Shown: one piece after another, positions 25,555-33,507 of the stretch
How positions within the stretch are numbered: position 1 is the first letter of the stretch
Layout: every line of letters begins with the position of its first letter
Source: JBGQOJ01 sp052119585
Lineage (GTDB): Bacteria > Pseudomonadota > Alphaproteobacteria > Rhodobacterales > Rhodobacteraceae
DNA: 64,000 nucleotides
Assembly (NCBI RefSeq): GCF_052119585.1
Contig: NZ_JBGQOJ010000015.1
Coordinates: forward strand, 12,883-76,882
Reading direction: 5' to 3'
The notes under the pieces: model-generated
What the model saw: the letters and a program-made list of their open reading frames with translations, nothing else
Databases searched by the model: none
What the model was told of the DNA's origin: nothing
Translations under genes and position numbers: made by a program

Positions 25555-26153
25555 TTGCCCTTGCCCAGAGTTTCCGCCTTCAGTTTGTTGCGCAGATCTT
25601 GCTGACCCTTCTGGAATCCCTCTGCATCACCGAAATCCAGAAACGAGGCATAGCGACCATGCACCCCCGCCACGCGCGAGGCGTGCTTGATCGGGCACCA
25701 GTATTGCTCTGTTCGCGCTGCGATTTCGGTGACAAAGGCCAGCACCCCGTTGCCATAGCCGCAATAGGCGCAGTTCAGCTTTTGCAGCGTGTTGAGGTAG
25801 GCAAGGCTGCCGCGGTCCAGAAAGATATAGTCCTTTCGCCGGACCTTGCCGATCCCGTAGACCGGAAAACACACGAATTGATAGACCGACGCAACCAGAT
25901 CCAACAGCACAAGCGGCACGATGACGCCGTAGATGAAAGGAGCGGTCAGAAGCGTCAGAAACCGGGTCTCTTTCAGGAATGCGCCAAGCCCGACCTTGAA
26001 CTGCTTTTGCCGTAGACGAACGTCGGCCTCGAACACCACCTTTCGCTTTTCGATGGTATATCGGAACTCTTTGCGCTTTTCTTCCAGTTCGGATTCCACC
26101 GCATTTTGCAGGGCTTTCATCCGCTCCATCAGGTCGCGCAGGCTGTCTGGCAT
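25551..26153 (-). CDS. Conserved protein with coiled coil and membrane segment
   Basis: A 200-residue protein. The first 60 residues are highly charged and helical (E-S-E-L-E-E-K-R-K-E-F-R-Y), followed by one or two membrane helices (about 68-105) and a C-terminal part with N-C-A-Y-C-G-Y-G-N-G-V and W-C-P-I-K-H-A. The pair of cysteines may bind metal. The N-terminus is strongly basic/acidic coiled coil. I do not recognise a named family; a conserved hypothetical membrane protein is the honest call. Confidence 0.65.
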   Translation of the reverse strand: MPDSLRDLMERMKALQNAVESELEEKRKEFRYTIEKRKVVFEADVRLRQKQFKVGLGAFLKETRFLTLLTAPFIYGVIVPLVLLDLVASVYQFVCFPVYGIGKVRRKDYIFLDRGSLAYLNTLQKLNCAYCGYGNGVLAFVTEIAARTEQYWCPIKHASRVAGVHGRYASFLDFGDAEGFQKGQQDLRNKLKAETLGKGN

Positions 26154-26264
26154 GTCCTTATCCTTTGTTCACGGACCGAGGACATCGTGGCACAGGCCGA
26201 TGATGGCTCGGACAGGGTTTTCCCCAACCTACACCAAAACCGGCCCGTGTGCGTTGATATGCGC

Positions 26265-26693
26265 CTAGTTGATCGCAATCATCTCGATGTCAAAGGTCAA
26301 CGTCTTGCCCGCCAGCGGGTGGTTGGCATCCAGCGTGATCTCGTCCTCGTTTACCGCAGAAATCATCACCGCCATCTGCTGCCCCGTTGGGGTCTGCACC
26401 TGAAGCGCAGTTCCGACTTCCAAAGGAATATCGTCTGGAAATTGATCGCGCGGAACAGCCTGCATGCCTTCTTCGTGGCGCGGGCCATAGGCATCTTCCG
26501 GGGCGATGGTTACGGTTTTCTTGTCGCCCACGGCCATACCGGGGATTACGACATCAAGGCCGGGAATAACCTGGCCGGAACCGACGGTAAATTCCAACGG
26601 GTCAAGCCCGGCGGAACTGTCAAAGGTGGACCCGTCGATCAGGGTTCCAGTGTAATGCAAGCGAACAGTATCTCCGGGCTTTGCCTGAGTCAT
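26265..26693 (-). CDS. FKBP-type peptidyl-prolyl isomerase (SlyD-like)
   Basis: A 142-residue SlyD-like isomerase: FKBP halves (V-R-L-H-Y-T-G-T-L-I-D-G-S-T-F-D-S and G-L-D-P-L-E-F-T-V-G) separated by an insert-in-flap chaperone domain (about 70-125), then L-T-F-D-I-E-M-I. It lacks the metal-binding His-rich tail of E. coli SlyD. Cytoplasmic folding catalyst. Divergent from the dehalogenase gene. Confidence 0.93.
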   Translation of the reverse strand: MTQAKPGDTVRLHYTGTLIDGSTFDSSAGLDPLEFTVGSGQVIPGLDVVIPGMAVGDKKTVTIAPEDAYGPRHEEGMQAVPRDQFPDDIPLEVGTALQVQTPTGQQMAVMISAVNEDEITLDANHPLAGKTLTFDIEMIAIN

Positions 26694-26899
26694 TAGTGTC
26701 TCTCCGAGGTGGGGAATGGGTGGATCGAGGCCGCACTCTGCGGGTGCTCGGGGTTCATGCCCCAGCGTGTCAAATGTCGGCGGCGATGTAAACAGCCCTG
26801 CGCTCCTTCTGTCGCTGCGCGTCCGGGGCCACTCTTGTCATTTCAACTCTTTTCCCCGCCCCCCTCTCCGTGCAACTCTGCACCCAACCGGAGGACCCA

Positions 26900-27586
26900 A
26901 TGCCCATCACCACCTGCATTTTCGACGCCTATGGAACGCTGTTCGATGTCAGCTCTGCCGCAAGACGCGCCGCCGGGGAACCGGGGCGCGATGCCCTTGC
27001 CGGGGTCTGGCAGAAACTTGCGGGTGACTGGCGCCTGAAGCAACTGCAATACACATGGCTGCGCACAATCACCCAGGAGCACACCGATTTCTGGGTGGTC
27101 ACCCAGGATGCGCTGGACTGGGCGATGGAGGCCGCAGGGCTGGACGACCCCGAACTGCGCGAGCGGCTTCTGGCGCTTTACTGGGAGCTGGCCGCCTATC
27201 CCGAAGCACCCGCGATGCTGGCCCGCCTGAAAGCCGCCGGCATGACCTGCGCGATCCTGTCCAACGGCGCACCCGCGATGCTGGAAGGCGCCGTCGACAG
27301 CGCGGGGCTTGAGATCTATCTGGACGGTGTTCTGTCGGTGGAACGTGTCGGACTATTCAAGCCGCATAAATCCGTCTACGACCTTGTCGGGGCAGAATTT
27401 CACTGCACACCGGATCAGGTTCTGTTTGTGTCGTCCAATGGCTGGGACGCCGCCGGATCGGCAGGATACGGGTTCAACACGGTCTGGGTGAACCGCGCAG
27501 GTGATCCGGTGGACCGGCTGGCGCACAGGCCGCAGCATATCCTGCCCGATCTGACAACACTTCCTGAACTGGCGGCGTCTTTATGA
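26900..27586 (+). CDS. Haloacid dehalogenase, type II
   Basis: A 228-residue HAD-superfamily hydrolase of the L-2-haloacid dehalogenase type. Nucleophile Asp9 in F-D-A-Y-G-T-L-F-D, S121-N122 in L-S-N-G-A-P, Lys154 in G-L-F-K-P-H and the type-II signature S-S-N-G-W-D (178-183). It would turn L-2-haloacids into D-2-hydroxyacids. The ATG follows GGAGG. First of three genes that overlap by four bases each (27583, 28404). Confidence 0.9.
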   Translation: MPITTCIFDAYGTLFDVSSAARRAAGEPGRDALAGVWQKLAGDWRLKQLQYTWLRTITQEHTDFWVVTQDALDWAMEAAGLDDPELRERLLALYWELAAYPEAPAMLARLKAAGMTCAILSNGAPAMLEGAVDSAGLEIYLDGVLSVERVGLFKPHKSVYDLVGAEFHCTPDQVLFVSSNGWDAAGSAGYGFNTVWVNRAGDPVDRLAHRPQHILPDLTTLPELAASL

Positions 27587-28407
27587 ACTCGACCTTTACC
27601 ACATCCGACGGCATCACCCTGAACTACTCGGACGAGGGGCAGGGCAAACCGGTTCTGTGCCTTGCGGGCCTGACACGGACGGGGCAGGATTTCGATTATG
27701 TCGCGCCGCACCTGAAGGGCATCCGCCTGATCTGCATGGATTATCGCGGTCGCGGGGCGTCGGGTTGGGCCGATCCGTCTACCTACACCATCCCGGTCGA
27801 GGCGCGGGACGCACTGGAACTGCTTGACCATGTCGGGCTGGCGAAAACCGCCATTCTGGGCACATCCCGTGGCGGATTAATCGCCATGTTGCTGGCCGCA
27901 ATCGCGCCGGACCGTCTGACGGGCATCGCCCTGAACGACATCGGCCCCGAGCTCGCGCCAGAGGGGCTGGCGGTTATCACAGACTACATCGGTCGCCGCC
28001 CGAGCCAGCACTCCTATGCCGAAGCGACAGAGGCCCGCCCGGCCCAGATGACGGGCTTTGCCAATGTGCCCGTGTCCCGCTGGGAAGACGAGGTGCGCCT
28101 GCATTTCCGGCAAGAGGCCGACGGCCTGCACCTGACCTATGACCCCAAGCTGCGCGATGCGGTGCTGGACGCGGGCGCGCAACCGGCCCCCGATCTGTGG
28201 CCGCTGTTCGACGCGATGGCGGGTCTGCCGCTGGCGCTGATCCACGGGGAAAACTCTGACCTTCTGGTTGATAGCACCGTGCAGGAGATGCAGCGCCGCC
28301 GCCCCGATCTGATCTATGCCCGCGTCCCCGACCGCGCCCATATTCCGTTTCTGGACGAACCCGAAAGCCTTGCCGCGCTGCATAAATGGCTGGATGCCCT
28401 CGCATGA
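27583..28407 (+). CDS. Alpha/beta-fold hydrolase
   Basis: A 274-residue alpha/beta hydrolase. Nucleophile Ser95 in G-T-S-R-G-G; oxyanion-side L-A-G-L-T-R; catalytic His near the end in R-A-H-I-P-F-L. Substrate unknown. It overlaps the dehalogenase and the dehydratase by four bases at each end (ATGA), so the three are coupled in translation and probably act together. Confidence 0.85.
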   Translation: MNSTFTTSDGITLNYSDEGQGKPVLCLAGLTRTGQDFDYVAPHLKGIRLICMDYRGRGASGWADPSTYTIPVEARDALELLDHVGLAKTAILGTSRGGLIAMLLAAIAPDRLTGIALNDIGPELAPEGLAVITDYIGRRPSQHSYAEATEARPAQMTGFANVPVSRWEDEVRLHFRQEADGLHLTYDPKLRDAVLDAGAQPAPDLWPLFDAMAGLPLALIHGENSDLLVDSTVQEMQRRRPDLIYARVPDRAHIPFLDEPESLAALHKWLDALA

Positions 28408-29375
28408 ACATCGCCATGATCGAGGCCGCCGCCCTGCGCCTGAAGGATCGCGCGCGCCGCACGCCGCTGCTGTCCTCGCCCTTTCTGGACGAGATCGCGG
28501 GGCGCCGCGTTTTCGTGAAGCCAGAGTGCTTGCAACACACCGGATCGTTCAAGTTTCGCGGCGGCTGGTCTGCGGTCAGCGCCCTGCCCGATGACATCCG
28601 GCGGAACGGCGTCATCGCGTTCTCGTCGGGCAACCACGCGCAGGGCATCGCCCTTGCGGCCCGCGAACACGGCATTCCCGCCGTAATCATCATGCCCGCA
28701 GATGCGCCGCGCACCAAAATCGACAACACCCGCGCGCTGGGGGCCGAGGTGGTGCTATACGACCGCGCCACCGAGGACCGCGACGCGATCGGCGCGACCC
28801 TGTCCGCCGCGCGGAACCTGACATTGATAAGGCCCTACGACGACGGCCAGGTGATTGCCGGACAGGGAACAATCGGGCTGGAAATCGCCGAACAGGCCAC
28901 AGAACTGGGGATCAGCGGCGCTGATGTGCTGGTGTGTTGCGGTGGCGGCGGCCTGACATCTGGCATCGCACTGGCGCTGGAGGCCCGCGCGCCGCACCTG
29001 CGCGCCCGCCCGGCAGAGCCAGAGGGCTTCGACGATGCCGCACGGTCGCTGGCCATGGGGACGATCCAGCGCAACACACGCCTCTCGGGGTCGTTGTGCG
29101 ACGCGATTGTCACCCCGCAACCCGGCGATCTGACCTTTCCGATCATGAAACGCCTGTGCGGGCCGGGCTTGGTGGTGTCGGACGATGAATGCCTGCGTGC
29201 CATGGCATTGGCCTTTGACCGGCTGAAGATCGTCATTGAGCCGGGTGGTGCCGTGGCGCTGGCAGCGGCGCTGTTCCGTGCCGACCAGATCGAGGGTGAG
29301 GCGGTGATCGCCGTGGCCAGCGGCGGCAACGTCGACGCGGATGTGTTCCAAAGGGCCCTGACCTTGTATGCCTGA
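28404..29375 (+). CDS. Threonine/serine dehydratase-like PLP enzyme
   Basis: A 323-residue fold-type II PLP enzyme. PLP Lys50 in H-T-G-S-F-K-F-R-G-G, substrate loop S-S-G-N-H-A-Q-G and phosphate loop C-G-G-G-G-L-T-S-G. There is no C-terminal ACT domain, which marks the catabolic/serine racemase-like group (threonine dehydratase, hydroxyaspartate dehydratase and relatives). Third gene of the coupled set; the pca operon follows after its own promoter. Confidence 0.87.
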   Translation: MNIAMIEAAALRLKDRARRTPLLSSPFLDEIAGRRVFVKPECLQHTGSFKFRGGWSAVSALPDDIRRNGVIAFSSGNHAQGIALAAREHGIPAVIIMPADAPRTKIDNTRALGAEVVLYDRATEDRDAIGATLSAARNLTLIRPYDDGQVIAGQGTIGLEIAEQATELGISGADVLVCCGGGGLTSGIALALEARAPHLRARPAEPEGFDDAARSLAMGTIQRNTRLSGSLCDAIVTPQPGDLTFPIMKRLCGPGLVVSDDECLRAMALAFDRLKIVIEPGGAVALAAALFRADQIEGEAVIAVASGGNVDADVFQRALTLYA

Positions 29376-29379
29376 CAGA

Positions 29380-29416
29380 AATTTAGTTGACATTGCCAAC
29401 TAAATTGAACCATAAA
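29380..29416 (+). promoter_or_regulatory. Promoter with overlapping palindromic operator for the pca operon
   Basis: A perfect 10-bp inverted repeat AATTTAGTTG-N7-CAACTAAATT covers 29380-29406. It overlaps a consensus -35 TTGACA (29387-29392), with CATAAA (29411-29416) as -10 at an 18-bp spacing. The layout suits a repressor, and the half-site looks like those of MarR-type regulators of aromatic catabolism (inference). No regulator gene lies next to the operon. Confidence 0.65.
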
Positions 29417-29435
29417 CCCGTTCAGGGAGGATTCT

Positions 29436-29480
29436 ATGCGCGCACATTCCACCACAGCCGCCTTCGGGGTGATGCATTGA
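29436..29480 (+). CDS. Possible 14-codon leader peptide before pcaD
   Basis: An ATG with an AGGGAGG ribosome site 5 bases upstream opens a short frame encoding M-R-A-H-S-T-T-A-A-F-G-V-M-H. Its TGA overlaps the TTG start of pcaD in the string CATTGAGG. pcaD has no other ribosome site, so translation of pcaD probably depends on restart at this junction. It could also be the relic of an earlier start with a base change. Confidence 0.45.
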   Translation: MRAHSTTAAFGVMH

Positions 29481-30265
29481 GGGTCGCCGATCTGGGCGAT
29501 GTCCGCCTGAACTACCGCATCGACGGCGATACCGATGGCGCGCCTGTGGTATTCGCCAATTCGCTGGGCACCGATCTGCGCCTGTGGGACGACGTTGTGC
29601 CGTTGCTGCCAAAGGGCCTGCGGATCATCCGGTTCGACAAGCGCGGGCATGGTCTGTCGTCCTGTCCCGATGCGCCCTACACCATGGGGGCGCTGATACG
29701 TGATACGGAGCACCTGCTTGACCATTTGAACGTGCGCGACTGCGTTTTTGTCGGCCTGTCCGTCGGCGGCATGATCGCGCAGGGGCTGGCCGTGAAACGG
29801 TTGGACCAGATCCGCGCCTTGGTGCTGTCGAATACCGCCGCGAAAATGGGCACAAAAGAGATGTGGCAAAGCCGCATTGATGCCGTGAACGCGGGCGGGA
29901 TCGAACCGATTGCCGATGCGGTGATGCAGCGCTGGTTCTCGAAATCCTTCCTGACTGACCCAAGCCTGACCGCCTGGCGCAACATGCTGACCCGCACGCC
30001 CGCCACCGGATACGCCGGTTGCTGCGCCGCGATCGCGAACACCGATTTCTATACACCCACGTCGGGGCTGACCCTGCCCACCCTTGGCATCGCCGGATCG
30101 GAAGACGGGGCAAGCCCGCCCGATCTGGTGCGCGAAACTGTCGACCTGATCAAAGGCTCTCGGTTTCATCTGATGCGCGGCGTGGGCCACCTGCCCTGCG
30201 TCGAAAACCCGGTTGAATATGCCGAAGTGCTGACCAGATTTCTAAAGGAGATCGGACATGTCTGA
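29477..30265 (+). CDS. pcaD: 3-oxoadipate enol-lactonase
   Basis: A 262-residue alpha/beta hydrolase that opens beta-ketoadipate enol-lactone to 3-oxoadipate. Nucleophile Ser95 in V-G-L-S-V-G-G-M; F-A-N-S-L-G-T-D-L-R-L-W-D is the family's N-terminal block; catalytic His in G-V-G-H-L-P-C-V-E-N-P. The TTG at 29477 gives the standard family length, beginning M-R-V-A-D-L-G-D-V. It overlaps pcaC by eight bases. First full gene of the operon. Confidence 0.93.
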   Translation: MRVADLGDVRLNYRIDGDTDGAPVVFANSLGTDLRLWDDVVPLLPKGLRIIRFDKRGHGLSSCPDAPYTMGALIRDTEHLLDHLNVRDCVFVGLSVGGMIAQGLAVKRLDQIRALVLSNTAAKMGTKEMWQSRIDAVNAGGIEPIADAVMQRWFSKSFLTDPSLTAWRNMLTRTPATGYAGCCAAIANTDFYTPTSGLTLPTLGIAGSEDGASPPDLVRETVDLIKGSRFHLMRGVGHLPCVENPVEYAEVLTRFLKEIGHV

Positions 30266-30641
30266 CCGTTTCAACGACGGCATGAAAACCCGCCGCACAG
30301 TTCTGGGCGACGCCCATGTCAACCGCGCCGAGGCCGCCAAGACCCCGTTTGACGCGCCGTTCCAGACGCTGATCACCGAAGGCGCGTGGGGAACGGTCTG
30401 GACCTCTGACAAGATCACCCTGCGCGAACGATCCATGCTGACGCTGGCCCTGCTGGCCGCGACCGGCAATTTCGAGGAAATCGCCATGCACATCCGCGCC
30501 ACCGCGAACACCGGTGCCAGCAAGGATGACGTGATGGAGGCGATGATGCATGTCGCCATCTATGCGGGTGTGCCGAAAGCCAACCATGCGATCAAGATCG
30601 CAAAAGCAACCTATGCCGAAATGGAGGCCGCCAATGACTGA
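30258..30641 (+). CDS. pcaC: 4-carboxymuconolactone decarboxylase
   Basis: A 127-residue AhpD-like-fold decarboxylase that converts 4-carboxymuconolactone to the enol-lactone used by PcaD. Typical blocks: R-R-x-V-L-G-D-A-H-V-N-R-A, W-G-x-V-W, L-R-E-R-S-M-L-T-L-A, E-I-A-M-H-I-R-A-T-A-N-T-G and Y-A-G-V-P-K-A-N-H-A. AAGGAG precedes the ATG. Overlaps pcaH by eight bases. Confidence 0.96.
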   Translation: MSDRFNDGMKTRRTVLGDAHVNRAEAAKTPFDAPFQTLITEGAWGTVWTSDKITLRERSMLTLALLAATGNFEEIAMHIRATANTGASKDDVMEAMMHVAIYAGVPKANHAIKIAKATYAEMEAAND

Positions 30642-31362
30642 CCTTGGCTCATTGATCCCGCGCAACCGCGAGATGCACCCCCCCGCCTATGACACCGAAT
30701 ACAAGACATCCATCGTCCGCTCGCCCAACTTGCCGCTTTTGTCGATGGACAGCACCATGACAGAGGAAACCGGCCCGCGTTTCGGCCATAACCTGTTGGG
30801 CGCGCTGGACAACAACCTGATCCTGAACTGGACCAAGGGCGCCGCCCCCGCCATTGGTGAACGCATCCTGATGCATGGCCGCGTTCTGGACGAAAACGCA
30901 CGCCCCGTGCCGCACACGCTGGTTGAAATCTGGCAGGCCAACGCCGGCGGGCGCTATCGCCACGTCAAAGACGGCTATCTGGCACCTTTGGACCCCAACT
31001 TTGGCGGGTGCGGCCGCACGATCACCGACGAGAACGGGTACTACGAATTTCTGACGATCCGCCCCGGTGCCTACCCCTGGCCGAACCGTGGCAACGACTG
31101 GCGCCCGATGCATATCCACATCTCGATCTTCGGCACCGGGTTCGGCCAACGCCTGATCAGCCAGATGTATTTCGAAGGCGACCCCCTGATTGCCCGCTGC
31201 CCGATCGCCGCGACGATCAAGGACCGCAGCCAGTTGGACCGCCTTGTGGCCCCCCTGGACATGAGCAAATCAAAGCCGCTGGATTTTCTGGCCTACAAGT
31301 TCGACATCGTCCTGCGCGGTCGCCGCCAGACCATGTTCGAGAACAAGAAAGAGGGGATGTAG
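30634..31362 (+). CDS. pcaH: Protocatechuate 3,4-dioxygenase beta subunit
   Basis: A 242-residue beta subunit of the ring-cleaving intradiol dioxygenase (protocatechuate to 3-carboxy-cis,cis-muconate). The iron ligands are visible: a Tyr in G-G-R-Y-R-H, a Tyr in G-A-Y-P-W-P, and the His pair in R-P-M-H-I-H-I. Needs PcaG as partner, encoded 1 bp downstream. Confidence 0.97.
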   Translation: MTDLGSLIPRNREMHPPAYDTEYKTSIVRSPNLPLLSMDSTMTEETGPRFGHNLLGALDNNLILNWTKGAAPAIGERILMHGRVLDENARPVPHTLVEIWQANAGGRYRHVKDGYLAPLDPNFGGCGRTITDENGYYEFLTIRPGAYPWPNRGNDWRPMHIHISIFGTGFGQRLISQMYFEGDPLIARCPIAATIKDRSQLDRLVAPLDMSKSKPLDFLAYKFDIVLRGRRQTMFENKKEGM

Positions 31363-31363
31363 C

Positions 31364-31963
31364 ATGGTGCAATCACTTGGAACCCTGAACGAGACGCCCT
31401 CGCAGACCGGCGGCCCCTATGTGCACATCGGCTGCATCCCAACCTTTGCCGGCCTAAAGGGCGTCTACCCCGAAGATCTGGGCACCCGCGCGATTGAAGA
31501 CGGCGCAAAGGGCCCGTTGATCGCGATCACCGGTTCTGTCTATGACGGCACCGGCTGGGCGCTGCGCGACGCGATGATCGAAAGCTGGCAACCGGATGCC
31601 GCCGGCCTGTTCGCGGGGCAGACGGGCGCCGACCCTGCGGTCAACGGCTTTGCCCGTTTCGCCGCCGATGGCACAAGCGGAGAGTTCACGTTGAACACCG
31701 TGAAGCCGGGCAAAGTGGCCTTGCGCGGCGGAGGGTTTCAGGCCCCCCATATCGCGCTGTGGATCGTTGCGCGCGGCATCAACATCGGGTTGCAAACCCG
31801 GATCTATTTCGAGGACGAGGATAACACATCTGACCCCTTGCTGAACCGGATCGAACAGCGCCCCCGCGTAGACACACTGATCGCGAAGAAAACCGGCGAA
31901 GGTCTTTACCGGTTCGACATCCGCCTTCAGGGTGCGAATGAAACCGTGTTTCTGGATATGTAA
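31364..31963 (+). CDS. pcaG: Protocatechuate 3,4-dioxygenase alpha subunit
   Basis: A 199-residue alpha subunit, sequence-related to PcaH but without the His-x-His iron pair (it has A-P-H-I-A-L-W instead), as expected. N-terminal E-T-P-S-Q-T-G-G-P-Y-V-H-I-G is the family signature. Its stop overlaps the next start by one base. Confidence 0.96.
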   Translation: MVQSLGTLNETPSQTGGPYVHIGCIPTFAGLKGVYPEDLGTRAIEDGAKGPLIAITGSVYDGTGWALRDAMIESWQPDAAGLFAGQTGADPAVNGFARFAADGTSGEFTLNTVKPGKVALRGGGFQAPHIALWIVARGINIGLQTRIYFEDEDNTSDPLLNRIEQRPRVDTLIAKKTGEGLYRFDIRLQGANETVFLDM

Positions 31964-32676
31964 TGGCCGAATTTCTGCTGATCCACGGATCCTGCCACGG
32001 CGCGTGGTGCTGGCGCGATGTGCTGCCTCTGCTGAACGGCGGCGGCCATTCCGCACGCGCCATCGACCTGCCCTCGCACGGGGATGACCACACCCCGGTC
32101 AAGGACGTGACGCTGGACCTTTACGCCGACGCGATCCTGTCGGCGATTGACCGACCCGTCATTCTGGTCGGGCATTCGATGGCCGGTTACCCGATTTCCG
32201 CCGCCGCCGAAAAAGCGCCGGACAAGATCGCGCAACTTGCCTATGTCTGCGCCTATGCGCCCCTGTCGGGCCTGTCGTTGGCCGATATGCGCCGGGCGGC
32301 CCCGCGCCAGCCCTTGCTGGATGCCATTCAGGTGTCAGATGACAGGCTGTCCTTCACCATCGACCCTGCCAAGACCGGGGCCAAATTCTACCATGATTGC
32401 CCGGACGGCACGGTCGCGTTTGCCAACGCCCGCCTTTGCCCGCAGGCGATCCTGCCGCAGTCCACTCCGATCACATTGACGGGCCGCTATGCCGCCGTCG
32501 CCAAATCCTATATCCTGTGCGAGAACGACCAGACGATCCCGCCCGAGTATCAGGCGACGATGACGGCGACCTGGCCCAAGGACCGCGTTCACCGGATGGA
32601 AACGTCGCATTCGCCCTTCTTCGCCGACCCCGCAAGACTTGCCCAACTTCTGATTAAAATTGCCGAGGCCCCATGA
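31963..32676 (+). CDS. Alpha/beta hydrolase of the hydroxynitrile-lyase/methylesterase type
   Basis: A 237-residue hydrolase. Opening F-L-L-I-H-G-S-C-H-G-A-W-C-W and nucleophile elbow V-G-H-S-M-A-G (Ser72) place it with plant-type methylesterases and hydroxynitrile lyases; the catalytic His is in T-S-H-S-P-F-F. It sits between pcaG and the BKACE and overlaps both, so it is almost certainly part of the operon. A role in releasing an aromatic acid from an ester, or hydrolysing a pathway side product, is inference. Confidence 0.85.
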   Translation: MAEFLLIHGSCHGAWCWRDVLPLLNGGGHSARAIDLPSHGDDHTPVKDVTLDLYADAILSAIDRPVILVGHSMAGYPISAAAEKAPDKIAQLAYVCAYAPLSGLSLADMRRAAPRQPLLDAIQVSDDRLSFTIDPAKTGAKFYHDCPDGTVAFANARLCPQAILPQSTPITLTGRYAAVAKSYILCENDQTIPPEYQATMTATWPKDRVHRMETSHSPFFADPARLAQLLIKIAEAP

Positions 32677-33506
32677 CCAAACCCTGCATCATCTGCGTCG
32701 CTATCACCGGTTCCCTTCCGCGTAAGGAAAACAATCCAGCGGTGCCGATCACCATTTCGGAACAGATTGAATCAACGCAAGCTGCATTCGAGGCCGGCGC
32801 CACGATCGCCCATTGCCACGTCCGCAAAGACGACCAGACGCCCACATCCGACCCCGCGAAATTCGCGCTGCTTCTGGAAGGGCTGAAAAAGCACTGCCCG
32901 GGCATGATCGTTCAACTGTCGACTGGCGGACGGTCCGGTGCCGGGCAAGACCGCGGCGCGATGCTGTCCCTGCGCCCCGACATGGCCTCGCTTTCTGTCG
33001 GGTCCAACAACTTTCCAACGCGGGTTTATGAAAACCAGCCCGATCTGGTGGACTGGCTGGCCGCCGAGATGCTGAAATATGATGTCAAGCCGGAGATCGA
33101 GGCCTTCGATCTGTCCCACATTGTGCAAGCCACACGCATGGCTGCGGATGGGCGCCTGAAATCGCCGCTTTATGTGCAATTCGTCATGGGGGTCAAAAAC
33201 TCGATGCCCGCCGACAAGCCGATCTTTGACTTCTACATCGAAACCCTGAAGCGCCTTGCCCCTGATGCGGAATGGTGTGCGGCGGGTATCGGTTCCAACC
33301 AGATCGTTCTGAACGAATGGGCGATTGCCGCAGGCGGACACACCCGCACCGGCATGGAGGACAACGTGCGTCTGGACAAAGACCGCCTTGCCCCGTCAAA
33401 CGCCGCCCTTGTGCAGCGCGCCGTTGACCTGTGTGAGAAATACGAACGCCCTGTCGCCACATGGCAAGAGGCCCGCAAGATCCTGAACCTGCCACTGGCC
33501 TCCTGA
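32673..33506 (+). CDS. Beta-keto acid cleavage enzyme (BKACE, DUF849)
   Basis: A 277-residue TIM-barrel zinc enzyme of the family of 3-keto-5-aminohexanoate cleavage enzyme. Zinc pair His47/His49 in I-A-H-C-H-V-R; Q-L-S-T-G-G-R-S-G on strand 3; S-V-G-S-N-N-F-P; late N-E-W-A-I-A-A-G-G-H-T-R-T-G-M-E-D. Members join a beta-keto acid with acetyl-CoA to give acetoacetate and a shorter acyl-CoA. In a pca operon the likely substrate is 3-oxoadipate, giving succinyl-CoA (inference). Overlaps its upstream neighbour by four bases; pcaB follows by 1 bp. Confidence 0.9.
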   Translation: MTKPCIICVAITGSLPRKENNPAVPITISEQIESTQAAFEAGATIAHCHVRKDDQTPTSDPAKFALLLEGLKKHCPGMIVQLSTGGRSGAGQDRGAMLSLRPDMASLSVGSNNFPTRVYENQPDLVDWLAAEMLKYDVKPEIEAFDLSHIVQATRMAADGRLKSPLYVQFVMGVKNSMPADKPIFDFYIETLKRLAPDAEWCAAGIGSNQIVLNEWAIAAGGHTRTGMEDNVRLDKDRLAPSNAALVQRAVDLCEKYERPVATWQEARKILNLPLAS

Positions 33507-33507
33507 T

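Noticed and set aside
28835..30190. Open frame of 451 codons on the minus strand
   Set aside because: Antisense to the dehydratase and pcaD; it reads through the pca promoter dyad and has no recognisable domain.
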